Below are positions 16,370-24,445 of a DNA stretch of 64,000 bases, one piece after another. The translations under genes and the position numbers were made by a program. The stretch comes from Streptomyces kaniharaensis (GTDB lineage: Bacteria > Actinomycetota > Actinomycetes > Streptomycetales > Streptomycetaceae), in NCBI RefSeq assembly GCF_009569385.1, contig NZ_WBOF01000003.1, forward strand, positions 496,001-560,000, read 5' to 3'. Within the stretch, counting starts at the first letter, position 1. Every line of letters starts with the position of its first letter. Below the pieces are notes generated by a model. It did no database searches and was not told the DNA's origin. It was given only the letters and a program-made list of their open reading frames with translations.

Positions 16370-17076
16370 GGGGTGGTCTCCCGGTGGCTGGCGGTGATCA
16401 GGGCGTGGAAGAGGCGCAGGTCGTCGGGGTCGGTCTCGGGGTGCCACTGGACGCCCAACGCGAAGCGGTGGCCCGGCAGTTCGAGCGCCTCGACGGTGCC
16501 GTCCGCGCTCCGGGCGCTGGCCTGCAAGCCGGTGCCGAGCCGGTCGACGGCCTGGTGGTGGTAGCAGGAGACCTCGGCGGCCGGCCCCAGGACGGCGGCG
16601 AGCCGGCTGCCTTCCACCAGGCCGACGCGGTGGCGGACGAAGCGGGCAGGGACGATCTGGTGGCTCCCGTCGGGCAGGTGCTGGAGGAGGGTGCCGCCGA
16701 GTTCGACGTTGAGCAGCTGCATGCCGCGGCAGATGCCGAGCAACGGCAGGTCCCGGGCCAGCGCGGCGCCCAGGAGTCTGCTCTCCCAGTCGTCCCGTGC
16801 GTGGTGGGGCGGGCCGGTGCGCGGATCGGCGGTCGCCGCGTACCGGGCCGGGTCGACGTCCGGTCCGCCGGCGAGGACGAGCCCGTCCAGGGCGTCGAGC
16901 AGGTGGTCGGCCCCGCCGGGTTGCGGCGGCAGCAGCACCGGGGTGCCGCCCGCGCGGACGACGGCGTCGACGTACGTCTGGGGCACGAGGGAGGCGCGCT
17001 GGTTCCAGACGGACCAGGCGGCGTCGTCCTGGTAGCTGGTGACGCCGATCAGCGGTCGTCGGCGGTCGCGGCTCAC
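16366..17076 (-). CDS. Gamma-glutamyl hydrolase, class I glutamine amidotransferase (PuuD-like)
   Basis: A 236-residue peptidase C26-type enzyme. The N-terminus PLIGVTSYQ is typical of the family; LAGGPDVDP provides the oxyanion region. The nucleophile is the Cys of GICRGMQLLNV and the catalytic His/Glu are in QWHPETD. PuuD-like enzymes cleave the gamma-glutamyl group from pathway intermediates and release glutamate and the acid product. The start is GTG 17076, overlapping the synthetase stop (GTGA). Both ends overlap neighbours, so expression is translationally coupled. Confidence 0.88.
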   Translation of the reverse strand: MSRDRRRPLIGVTSYQDDAAWSVWNQRASLVPQTYVDAVVRAGGTPVLLPPQPGGADHLLDALDGLVLAGGPDVDPARYAATADPRTGPPHHARDDWESRLLGAALARDLPLLGICRGMQLLNVELGGTLLQHLPDGSHQIVPARFVRHRVGLVEGSRLAAVLGPAAEVSCYHHQAVDRLGTGLQASARSADGTVEALELPGHRFALGVQWHPETDPDDLRLFHALITASHRETTP

Positions 17077-18431
17077 AGCCGCTCGAATCCGCGGCGCCGC
17101 TCCCAGTCGGTCACCGCCCTGTCGTAGGCCGCGAGTTCGGTGCGTCCGGCGTGGGTGTAGTGCCGGACGACGTCCTTGCCGAAGGCCTCGGTGGCGACGG
17201 CGCTGCGCTCGAAGGCGTCGACCGCGTCGCGCAGGGTGGCGGGCACCCTGGGCGCGTCGGAGGCGTACGCGTTGCCGGTGAACTCCGGTTCGAGTTCGAG
17301 CTGTTGCTCGACGCCGTGCAGCCCGGCCGCGATCAGGGCGGCGATCGCGAGGTACGGGTTGACGTCGCCGCCGGGGACGCGGTTCTCGAAGCGCAGCGAC
17401 GGGCCGTGGCCGACCACACGCAGGGCGCAGGTGCGGTTGTCGCGGCCCCATGCGATGGCGGTGGGCGCGAAGCTGCCGGGCACGTAGCGCTTGTAGGAGT
17501 TGACGGTGGGTGCGAGCAGCAGGGCGAAGTCGGCCAGGCAGGCGAGCTGCCCGGCAAGGAAGTGCTCCATGGTGCGGGAGAAGCCGTGCGGCCGGTCGCC
17601 GGCGAACACGGGTGCGCCCTGCTGGTCGCGCAGGCTGAGGTGGATGTGGCAGGAGTTGCCCTCGCGTTCGTCGTACTTCGCCATGAACGTGAGGCTGCAG
17701 CCCTCCTGGGCGGCGATCTCCTTGGCTCCGGTCTTGTAGACGGCGTGGTTGTCGCAGGTGGTGAGGGCGTCGGCGTACTTGAAGGCGATCTCGTGCTGGC
17801 CGAGGTTGCACTCGCCCTTGGCGGACTCGACGGTGAGGCCGGCGCCGGCCATGTCGTTGCGGAGCCGGCGCAGCAGGGGCTCGATCCGGCCGGTACCGAG
17901 GATCGAGTAGTCCACGTTGTACTGGTTCGCCGGGGTGAGCCGGGTGTAGTCCTTGTCCCAGGCCTGTTCGTAGCTGTCCCGGAAGACGATGAACTCCAGC
18001 TCGGTGGCGGCGTGGGCCTGCCAGCCGTAGCCGGCCAGGCGGTCCAGCTGGCGTTGCAGGACCTGCCGCGGGGAGACGGCGACGGGGCTGCCGTCGTGGT
18101 GGGTGACGTCGCACTGGACCATGACGGTGGCGGGGTGCCAGGGCACGGCCCGCAGGGTGGCGAGGTCGGGGCGCAGCACCAGGTCTCCGTAGCCGCGCTC
18201 CCAGGAGGAGATCTCGTAGCCCTCGACGGTGTTCATGTCGATGTCGACGGCCAGCAGGTAGCCGCAGCCCTCCGCGGCACCGGGCACGACGTCGGTGAGG
18301 AAGTACTCGGCGGCGACGCGTTTGCCCTGGAGGCGCCCCTGCATGTCGGTCATGGCGAGCACGACGGTGTCGACGGACCCGTCGGCGACGCGGGCGCGCA
18401 GCTCGTCGAGGGTGAGCCGGGGGCTGGTCAT
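17073..18431 (-). CDS. Gamma-glutamylamine synthetase (glutamine synthetase-like, GlnA3/GlnA4 type)
   Basis: A 452-residue GS-fold enzyme. It has the N-terminal beta-grasp (MTDMQGRLQGKRV), the catalytic GS signature ATELEFIVF, NYSILGTGRI-like insertion, the ATP-binding KGECNLGQHEIAFKYADA, the glutamate-binding NSYKRYVPGSFAP and the RVPGGDVNPYL metal-site segment. GS proteins adjacent to a PuuD-like hydrolase, permease and aldehyde dehydrogenase ligate glutamate to polyamines (PuuA, S. coelicolor GlnA3) or ethanolamine (GlnA4) rather than ammonia. The substrate cannot be read off; the SDR in the operon favours an amino-alcohol. Start ATG 18431 overlaps the permease stop. Confidence 0.85.
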   Translation of the reverse strand: MTSPRLTLDELRARVADGSVDTVVLAMTDMQGRLQGKRVAAEYFLTDVVPGAAEGCGYLLAVDIDMNTVEGYEISSWERGYGDLVLRPDLATLRAVPWHPATVMVQCDVTHHDGSPVAVSPRQVLQRQLDRLAGYGWQAHAATELEFIVFRDSYEQAWDKDYTRLTPANQYNVDYSILGTGRIEPLLRRLRNDMAGAGLTVESAKGECNLGQHEIAFKYADALTTCDNHAVYKTGAKEIAAQEGCSLTFMAKYDEREGNSCHIHLSLRDQQGAPVFAGDRPHGFSRTMEHFLAGQLACLADFALLLAPTVNSYKRYVPGSFAPTAIAWGRDNRTCALRVVGHGPSLRFENRVPGGDVNPYLAIAALIAAGLHGVEQQLELEPEFTGNAYASDAPRVPATLRDAVDAFERSAVATEAFGKDVVRHYTHAGRTELAAYDRAVTDWERRRGFERL

Positions 18432-19993
18432 CGGACCTCCAGTTCGGTGTCCCGTGCGTCGGGCTCGGGTGGCGTGCTCTGGACGTGGGGCCCGGTGAAC
18501 CAGTGCCGGGCGGAGGCCAGCCACCACAGGCCGGCGAAGCCGAGCACGACGGCCACGGCGACGGGGGTGTAGTTGAAGCTCTCGGCGGTGATCGGGCTGA
18601 CGGTGGGGAGCATGAACAGGACGGTGATCACCGCCGTCCAGCCGACCGCGACGACGCCGATCGGCCGGCTCCACCGGCCCAGGTGCCAGGGTCCGCGAGG
18701 GAAGTCCTCGCCCTGGCGCAGCCGCAGGTACACCGGGATGACGTAGGAGATGTAGAGGCCGATGACGGAGATGGAGGTCACGGCGGTGTAGGCGGTGGTG
18801 TTCCAGAGCGCGGGCAGCCCGAGCAGCAGCGCGCCGCCGGTCGCCATCCAGACCGCGTTGGTCGGGGTCTGGGTGCGCGGGTCGATGCGGTGCCAGAGGC
18901 GTGAGCCGGGCAGCGCGCCGTCCCGGGAGAAGGCGTAGATCATGCGGGAGTTGGCGGTGACGGAGGCCATGCCGCAGAAGAACTGGGCGCCGATGACGAT
19001 GAGCAGCAGGAGCTTCGCGCCGTCGGCGCCGATGGCGTCGATGAAGATCTGCGCGGGCGGCACGCCGGTGTCGCTGTTGAGTGCGCCGTCGTAGTCCCGG
19101 ATGGCGAAGGTGATGCCGAGCAGCAGCACCCAGCCGGCGACCAGGGAGACGGTGATGGCGTTGACGATGCCGCGCGGGCCGGAGCGGGCGGCATCGTGGG
19201 TCTCCTCGGTCATGTGCGCGGAGGCGTCGTAGCCGGTGAGGGTGTACTGGGCCATCAGCAGGCCGAGCATCGCGACGTAGAACTGGTTCTGGAAACCGGT
19301 GTTGTTGACGAACTCGGTGAAGACGAACGAGGCGGAGGCGTGCTGGTCGGGGAGGAGGACGAGCGCGCCGACGATGGCGGCGACGCCGACCAGGTGCCAC
19401 CAGACGGACAGGTTGTTGAGGACGGCGACGAGGCGTACGCCCAGGGTGTTGAGCAGACCGTGCGCCAGCAGGATGACGGCGAAGATCTCCATGGTGTGCT
19501 CGGGGCTGGCCTCGATGCCGAACTGGAGGGTGAGGAAGGCGTTGGTGAAGAAGGCGGCGCCGTAGTCGACGCCGGCGGTCACCGCGACCTGGCCGAGGAA
19601 GTTGAACCAGCCGGTGAACCAGCTCCAGGCCGGGCCGCGGGTGCGGGCGAGCTTGGCGGACCAGTAGTAGAGCCCGCCGGCGGTCGGGTAGCTGGAGCAG
19701 ATCTCGGCCATCGCCAGGCCGACGCAGAGCGTCAGCAGGCCGACCACGGGCCAGCCCCAGATGATCATGGCGGGGCCGCCGGTGTTCATCCCCGTCCCGT
19801 ACAGGGTCAGGCAGCCGGAGAGGATCGAGACGATGGAGAAGGAGACGGCGAAGTTGGAGAAGCCCGACATCGAGCGGGCCAGTTCCTGGGTGTAGCCCAG
19901 TTCGCGGAGCCGCTGTTCGTCTGCGGAAACGGGGGCGGTGTTCTCCGGAAACACGGCGGGGGCAGGGTGGTCGGGTGAGCGTGCGTCGGTCAT
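18428..19993 (-). CDS. APC-superfamily amino acid/amine permease
   Basis: A 521-residue secondary transporter with 12 hydrophobic helices. The N-terminal RLRELGYTQELARSMSGFSN and FAVSFSIVSILSGCLTLYG are characteristic of the APC family of GABA/choline/ethanolamine-type permeases. Conserved QYTLTGYDASAHMTEET follows in the middle. First gene of the operon and therefore the likely importer of the amine that the next gene glutamylates. ATG 19993 is preferred over upstream in-frame codons. Confidence 0.85.
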   Translation of the reverse strand: MTDARSPDHPAPAVFPENTAPVSADEQRLRELGYTQELARSMSGFSNFAVSFSIVSILSGCLTLYGTGMNTGGPAMIIWGWPVVGLLTLCVGLAMAEICSSYPTAGGLYYWSAKLARTRGPAWSWFTGWFNFLGQVAVTAGVDYGAAFFTNAFLTLQFGIEASPEHTMEIFAVILLAHGLLNTLGVRLVAVLNNLSVWWHLVGVAAIVGALVLLPDQHASASFVFTEFVNNTGFQNQFYVAMLGLLMAQYTLTGYDASAHMTEETHDAARSGPRGIVNAITVSLVAGWVLLLGITFAIRDYDGALNSDTGVPPAQIFIDAIGADGAKLLLLIVIGAQFFCGMASVTANSRMIYAFSRDGALPGSRLWHRIDPRTQTPTNAVWMATGGALLLGLPALWNTTAYTAVTSISVIGLYISYVIPVYLRLRQGEDFPRGPWHLGRWSRPIGVVAVGWTAVITVLFMLPTVSPITAESFNYTPVAVAVVLGFAGLWWLASARHWFTGPHVQSTPPEPDARDTELEVR

Positions 19994-20088
19994 GGGCACC
20001 CCTGGGGGTTGAGGTGTGCCGGGGGAGCACACGGCCACGACGGCGTGGCGCGGTCGCCCCGGCGGGTTCGACGGTTCGGACGGCTCTT

Positions 20089-20112
20089 CAATGGTCTGGA
20101 ATCAGGCCATTG
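20089..20112. promoter_or_regulatory. 24-bp imperfect palindrome, likely operator of the amine operon
   Basis: The outer arms CAATGG (20089-20094) and CCATTG (20107-20112) are perfect inverted repeats; inner CTG (20096-20098) and CAG (20103-20105) also pair. Nine of 12 positions are symmetric. It lies between the divergent permease and FadR-type regulator genes, and the TGGTC-like half-site resembles FadR/GntR operators. It is the best candidate site for autoregulation and control of the operon. Confidence 0.6.
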
Positions 20113-20205
20113 GGGTGGGTGAGCAGCATCGTTCCGGTTGGGCCCGGGCCGCGTCAAGAGCGAAGAGGGAACGAGACGGAACGAGTCCGAGAACCCGCTC
20201 GTAGG

Positions 20206-20211
20206 TACGAT
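20206..20211 (+). promoter_or_regulatory. Putative -10 box of a leaderless regulator transcript
   Basis: TACGAT ends 6 bases before the GTG start at 20218 and there is no Shine-Dalgarno sequence. This is the geometry of leaderless mRNAs common in Streptomyces. No convincing -35 hexamer is visible. Confidence 0.4.
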
Positions 20212-20217
20212 TCCGGC

Positions 20218-20967
20218 GTGGACCTGGACGAAGCACGTGAGCAGGCGCGGCTCGACTGGCAGGCCGGGGCGATCTTCCGCCCGGTCCGGACCGGCAACGC
20301 CTTCGAGGAGACCGTCGAGAGGCTGCTCCAGGCGATCAAGCTCGGCGTCTTCGGCTTCGGCGACCGGCTGCCCGCCGAACGGGACCTCGCCGCCCGGCTC
20401 GGCGTCAGCCGGGAGACCCTGCGCGAGGCGCTCCGCACGCTGCAGCAGGCCGGCTGCGTCGAACCCCGCCGCGGCCGGTACGGCGGCACCTTCGTCACCT
20501 ACCGGATGCCCGCACCGGATGTCGCCGACCTGCGCCGGGCGGCCCGCGACCTCGGCGGCGCACTGGAGGACGCGCTGGCCTACCGCCAGGTGCTGGAGGT
20601 CGGCGCCGCCGAGGCGACCGCACGCCGCGCCCTCTCCCCCGACCAGAGAGCCCACCTGGAGAGCCGGCTGACCGACCTGGAGGGAGCCCCGCCGGAGCAC
20701 TACCGCCAGCTGGACTCGCGCTTCCACCTCGCCATCGGCGAGCTCACCGGCTCCCCCACCCTCGCCGCGGCCATCGCCGAGGCCAGGATGCGCCTCAACG
20801 ACCTGCTCAACGCCATCCCGATGCTGGACCGGAACATCGAGCACGCCGCCGAGCAGCACCGGGCGATGGTCCGGGCGATCCTCGCCGGCGACGGTGACGC
20901 CGCCCGGCGCGCCACCGAGGAACACCTCGCCGCGACAGCCGCACTGCTCCGGGGCTTCCTGGCCTGA
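20218..20967 (+). CDS. FadR-family (GntR) transcriptional regulator of the amine operon
   Basis: A 249-residue regulator. Residues ~35-100 carry the GntR winged helix: FGFGDRLPAERDLAARLGVS, RETLREALRTLQQAGCVEPR and the wing RGRYGGTFV. Residues ~115-245 are an all-helical FCD ligand domain, with the metal/ligand-binding pattern around LDSRFHLAIGELTGSP and the HRAMVRAILAGD helix. Divergent orientation from the amine permease operon, with a palindrome between them, indicates local control. I start it at GTG 20218, where the regulator-like sequence begins; the long upstream open frame has no family resemblance. Confidence 0.82.
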   Translation: MDLDEAREQARLDWQAGAIFRPVRTGNAFEETVERLLQAIKLGVFGFGDRLPAERDLAARLGVSRETLREALRTLQQAGCVEPRRGRYGGTFVTYRMPAPDVADLRRAARDLGGALEDALAYRQVLEVGAAEATARRALSPDQRAHLESRLTDLEGAPPEHYRQLDSRFHLAIGELTGSPTLAAAIAEARMRLNDLLNAIPMLDRNIEHAAEQHRAMVRAILAGDGDAARRATEEHLAATAALLRGFLA

Positions 20968-21075
20968 GGCTCGGCGACACGCCCTGGGGGATCAGGGGCT
21001 GACGGCGCACGCTCGCCGGGCGAGGACGCATTCGAACCGTCACAACCGGCGCACGGAGACCGGTGAGTTCACACA

Positions 21076-21102
21076 GGTCCTTCGACGCATCGACGAAGGA
21101 CC
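21076..21102. terminator. Bidirectional hairpin terminator
   Basis: GGTCCTTCG (21076-21084) and CGAAGGACC (21094-21102) form a 9-bp stem with a 9-base loop. It sits between the convergent FadR-type and NTF2-like genes. Confidence 0.7.
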
Positions 21103-21110
21103 GCAGCGGT

Positions 21111-21470
21111 TCAGGCCTCGGGACCGTAGGCGCCCAGGCCGCGGCAGACCAGGCCGTCGCGGAAGGTCAGCACCTCGGCGACGGCCTGGCCGCGCTCGTT
21201 GCGGTAGTTGATGACGACCGTGTCGACGGAGGCGCGGACGTCCTCGACGGTGAAGTGCAGGTCGGGCAGGAGCTGGAGGCCCTTGGCCCAGTAGGCGCGC
21301 AGGGCCCGCTTGCCGATCACCTCGCCGGACGGGTCGCCGAGGAACTCCACGATGCGGGGTGAGGCGAAGACCACGTCCTCGGTGTAGTGCGCGAGGATGC
21401 GCTCCAGGTCGCGCGAGTTCCAGGCGGCGGCCCACTCCTGGGCGAAACGGGAGGCGAAGGCGAGATCCAT
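21111..21470 (-). CDS. NTF2-like (SnoaL-type) small protein
   Basis: A 119-residue alpha+beta cone protein. The family opening (FAQEWAAAWNSRDLERILAHY) is followed by the usual EDVVFASPRIVEFLG and ALRAYWAKGLQLLPDLHFTV strands. SnoaL-like proteins serve as cyclases, isomerases or ligand-binding partners. No catalytic pair can be assigned here. It lies 53 bases downstream of the cytochrome P450 on the same strand and may act on the same small molecule, although a short hairpin separates them. Confidence 0.75.
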   Translation of the reverse strand: MDLAFASRFAQEWAAAWNSRDLERILAHYTEDVVFASPRIVEFLGDPSGEVIGKRALRAYWAKGLQLLPDLHFTVEDVRASVDTVVINYRNERGQAVAEVLTFRDGLVCRGLGAYGPEA

Positions 21471-21506
21471 AACCGTGGACGCTACGTCAATCGGGCTGCG
21501 TCCGCC

Positions 21507-21523
21507 CGCTTTTGCGGAAAGCG
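21507..21523 (-). terminator. Short hairpin at the P450 stop codon
   Basis: CGCTTT and AAAGCG form a 6-bp stem around a 5-base loop immediately downstream of the P450 stop. It may only partially attenuate read-through into the NTF2-like gene. Confidence 0.35.
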
Positions 21524-22702
21524 CTACCAGGTGACCGGAAGGTGCTCGGGGCTGCGGGTCGTGCCGCCGAGCTGCCAGCGGATCCGGGCGGCGGGCTCGA
21601 CCAGGCGCAGGCCGGGAAGGGCGGCGGCCAGGCGCTGGAGGGACTCCCGCATCTCCAAGCGCACCCGCCAGGCGCCCAGGCAGTAGTGCGGGCCGGCGCT
21701 GAAGGCCATGGTCGGGGCGGCGAGCGGGGTCTCGAGATCGGCGTCGAGGCCGTCCGGGAAGACCGTGCCGTCGCGGTTGGCGCTGTTGAGGCTGACGGCC
21801 AGGACGGCGCCGGCCGGGATCGTCACCCCGCCCAGGTCGACCGGCTCGGCGGCGCGGCGGGTGGTGGCCTCGTCGTCACCGAGCGGGATGAAGTGCAGCA
21901 GCCGTTCGGTGGCGCGTTCCGCGGCGCCGGGGTCGGCGAGGCGGGGCCAGTGGGCCGGGCGCTCGTCGAGCAGGTAGAGGAGGGCGTTGCCGAGGGCGCC
22001 GGTGACGCTCTCGTTGCCGCTGGCGGCCAGGCCGCAGACCAGGTAGACGAGCCAGCTCTCCGGGATCCCGCCGTCCTCGTCGGCAGCGCGGACCAGGCTG
22101 CTGACCAGGTCCTCGCCGCCCTCACGGCGGCGGCGGGCGATCAGTTCGGCGGCGTAGGCGGTGGATTCGGCGAGGTCGGACGCGGCGCAATCGCCGCGGT
22201 CACCGTCCGCCTGCAGAACCCGGGCCCAGCGGTGCAGGCGGGCCTCGTCGATGCCGTCCGGGCCGTCCAGCCCCATCAGGCGGCTGGTCACCGCGAAGGG
22301 CACCGGCCGGGTGAACGCGGTGACCAGGTCGACCGGGGGCGCGCCCGCCGCCAGGGCGTCCACCGCGCGCTGGACGGCCTCGGCGACCCACGGCTGCCAG
22401 GCCTCGACCGCGCGGGGGGTGAAGGCCCGCTGGACGGTAACGCGGAGCCGGTGGTGGTCCGGGCCGTCGAGGTTGAACATCGACGCCGGATTGCTGGCCA
22501 CCTCGGCGCCCTTCCCGCCGGTGCCGACGGTGTGTAGGTCGTCCCGGGTGAAGCGCGGGTCGGTGAGCACCCTGCGCACGTCGCGGTAGCGCGTGACCAG
22601 CCAGGCGGGTGTTCCGTCGGCCAGCGCGGTCGGCCGGGGCGGCTGGGCAGGGGCGAAGGGGAGCCGGTGTAGCGGGGGGAGACCTGTGGCGGCGGACGTG
22701 AT
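21524..22702 (-). CDS. Cytochrome P450 lacking ExxR, apparent ATC start
   Basis: A 392-residue P450 if read from ATC 22702. The C-helix DHHRLRVTVQRAFTPR, I-helix GLAASGNESV and heme-ligand motif FSAGPHYCLG are intact. The K-helix ExxR is not: where relatives have EELLR this protein has ERLLH, so both the Glu and the Arg are replaced (R..H). CYP157 enzymes of Streptomyces are the known precedent for P450s without ExxR. AGGAGG (complement of 22709-22714) lies 6 bases before ATC, an in-frame TAG lies 13 codons upstream, and no ATG/GTG/TTG occurs until GTG 22579. Starting there would delete the N-terminal 41 residues, including TPAWLVTRYRDV, which is conserved P450 sequence. Confidence 0.75.
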   Translation of the reverse strand: MTSAATGLPPLHRLPFAPAQPPRPTALADGTPAWLVTRYRDVRRVLTDPRFTRDDLHTVGTGGKGAEVASNPASMFNLDGPDHHRLRVTVQRAFTPRAVEAWQPWVAEAVQRAVDALAAGAPPVDLVTAFTRPVPFAVTSRLMGLDGPDGIDEARLHRWARVLQADGDRGDCAASDLAESTAYAAELIARRRREGGEDLVSSLVRAADEDGGIPESWLVYLVCGLAASGNESVTGALGNALLYLLDERPAHWPRLADPGAAERATERLLHFIPLGDDEATTRRAAEPVDLGGVTIPAGAVLAVSLNSANRDGTVFPDGLDADLETPLAAPTMAFSAGPHYCLGAWRVRLEMRESLQRLAAALPGLRLVEPAARIRWQLGGTTRSPEHLPVTW

Positions 22703-22770
22703 GGGGGGCCTCCTGGTTCGACAGGCGAAAGGAAAGACCTAACGTCCAACTGTCCGATTTTCACCGAGAC

Positions 22771-22974
22771 TTGGGCCGCTTTGGCAGCTTTCCTCTATTG
22801 CGCCGACACTACCGAAACCTCCACCTCTGGACGGACCGACGCGGCCAGACCGGTCCGGAGTGCGAACGGCAGCAAAAGCCCGTCGCCATCCAGTACATCC
22901 GGCTGGAGAACGAGGGCTGGGTCCGCGAGGACCTGCCGGAGCCCGTCGAGTCCGGCTTCGAAGACCCGGCCTGA
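22771..22974 (+). CDS. Possible small hypothetical protein
   Basis: A 67-residue frame from TTG 22771, with a plausible C-terminus (VAIQYIRLENEGWVREDLPE, then acidic residues) but an Arg-rich unconvincing N-terminus. There is no clear ribosome-binding site and no recognised family. It is the only coding candidate in the 318-base gap between the divergently placed P450 (22702) and the end of the DUF2254 gene (23021). Confidence 0.25.
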   Translation: MGRFGSFPLLRRHYRNLHLWTDRRGQTGPECERQQKPVAIQYIRLENEGWVREDLPEPVESGFEDPA

Positions 22975-23020
22975 CCATGGGGGCGCTCCCCGAGGCGGGG
23001 CTCCGTACGTCGGCCCTGCG

Positions 23021-24403
23021 TCAGCCGGGTTCGGTGACGTGGGCATGGGCCGCCAGGACGGCCAGGTAGCGGCGGTGGACGTCATGACGGTCGGCGGCCT
23101 CGGCCACCGACTCCCGGCTCAGCCGTTCGATCATCTCGGCCTGGGCGAGGAGCACCCGGCGCTGCGGTTCGGTCCTGGTCTCCGCCATGATCTCGGCGAG
23201 TGCGTCGAGCTGGCGGATCAGGATCGCCGGCATGCCGGGGGCGGCCTGGCGGATCTTCTCGAAGGCGCGCTGGACCAGCCGCTCGTAGCTCACGGGGACG
23301 GTCATCACCCGGATGTACCCGGCCTCGTCCCGGTGGACCGGGTTCGGGCTCCAGCGCGAGGCGATCCGGCACAGGCCTTCGCCGAGCCAGTCGATGCAGG
23401 TCAGGGCGGTGAAGGTGTCGTTCACGGCGGTGGACAGCGCCCGGATGGCGATCTCCACCAGCTGGTCGACGGCGAAGGCGATGTCCTGGGCGAGGGTGCG
23501 GGTCGAGCCGGTGATGTGGGCGCGGGCGAAGCTGCGGGCCACCTCGGGTGCCGCCTCGGCGGGCCAGACGGTGGCCAGCTGGTGCCCCTGCACCAGGAAG
23601 TGCCCGGGCCGGTGGTCCAGCCGGATGACGGCGTCGAGTTCGGTCGCCATCCGCACGAGCGTGCGGTGCCGGACGAACTGCAGGTACCCGCTGGCCGGCG
23701 CCGGGACGGCCGCCCCCGAGGTGTCGAGCCGGGCGTTCAGTTCGGCGGCGGTCGGCCCCGCCGCGGCCACGCCCGCCGGCTCCTGCCCGCCCGCGCCCGC
23801 CTCGATCGCCTCGGACAGCTCCGCCGCGATGCTGGCGATCACCCGGGGCAGCTGGATGGAGGTGGCGATGTGGTGGATGAAGTAGATCAGCACGGCGAGG
23901 TCGGCCATGACCAGGCCCATGCACACCGTGATGGACAGGTGGGGCACGAAGTCGCCGTGCGAGGCCGGTCCGATGACGACCAGCGAGAGGATCGCGTAGA
24001 CGAACGTGCCGACGAAAGTGCCGAGGGTCAGCTGGGTGGTGCGGTCCCGGATGAAGGTACGCAGCATGCGCGGACCGAACTGGGTGGAGGCCAGCGTCAG
24101 CGTCACGATCATGATGGAGAACACCACGCCCACGACGGTGATCAGCGCCGCGGCGATGGCCGCCAGGGTCTGCCGCGCGGCGTCGGCCGTCCCGCTGATG
24201 ACGAAGGACGGCAGGTCCAGGTCCCCGCGGTAGGCGGCGCGGTCCAGCGACACGGTGACCACGAACAGCAGTCCGGCGAGCCCGACCTCCAGGATCGGCA
24301 CGACCCACAGGTTGGTCCGCAGCGCCTCCCGCCGCCACTGCGCCTCCAGGTGGACACCGCGGATCACCTCGCCCACCTCCGTACGTCCGGCCGAGCGGAA
24401 CAT
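23021..24403 (-). CDS. DUF2254 membrane protein
   Basis: A 460-residue protein with four N-terminal hydrophobic helices: WVVPILEVGLAGLLFVVTVS, ALITVVGVVFSIMIVTLTLA, LTLGTFVGTFVYAILSLVVI and SITVCMGLVMADLAVLIYFI. A ~270-residue cytoplasmic domain follows, with the family-typical RALSTAVNDTFTALTCIDWL. The FSIMIVTLTLASTQFGPRML segment is the DUF2254 hallmark. The function is unknown. ATG 24403 is chosen because AGGG lies just upstream; an in-frame GTG five codons earlier is possible. Confidence 0.85.
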   Translation of the reverse strand: MFRSAGRTEVGEVIRGVHLEAQWRREALRTNLWVVPILEVGLAGLLFVVTVSLDRAAYRGDLDLPSFVISGTADAARQTLAAIAAALITVVGVVFSIMIVTLTLASTQFGPRMLRTFIRDRTTQLTLGTFVGTFVYAILSLVVIGPASHGDFVPHLSITVCMGLVMADLAVLIYFIHHIATSIQLPRVIASIAAELSEAIEAGAGGQEPAGVAAAGPTAAELNARLDTSGAAVPAPASGYLQFVRHRTLVRMATELDAVIRLDHRPGHFLVQGHQLATVWPAEAAPEVARSFARAHITGSTRTLAQDIAFAVDQLVEIAIRALSTAVNDTFTALTCIDWLGEGLCRIASRWSPNPVHRDEAGYIRVMTVPVSYERLVQRAFEKIRQAAPGMPAILIRQLDALAEIMAETRTEPQRRVLLAQAEMIERLSRESVAEAADRHDVHRRYLAVLAAHAHVTEPG

Positions 24404-24420
24404 ATCCACCCTAAACACCC

Positions 24421-24436
24421 GGGCCCGTGCGGGCCC
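24421..24436 (-). terminator. Short GC hairpin between sigma factor and DUF2254 genes
   Basis: GGGCCC / GGGCCC with loop GTGC in the 42-base gap after the sigma-factor stop. It is a weak terminator candidate that would separate two tandem minus-strand genes. Confidence 0.4.
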
Positions 24437-24445
24437 TGCAGAGGC

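Noticed and set aside
19975..20217. N-terminal extension of the FadR-type regulator
   Set aside because: The segment has no regulator-like sequence and contains the palindromic operator; GTG 20218 begins the conserved protein.
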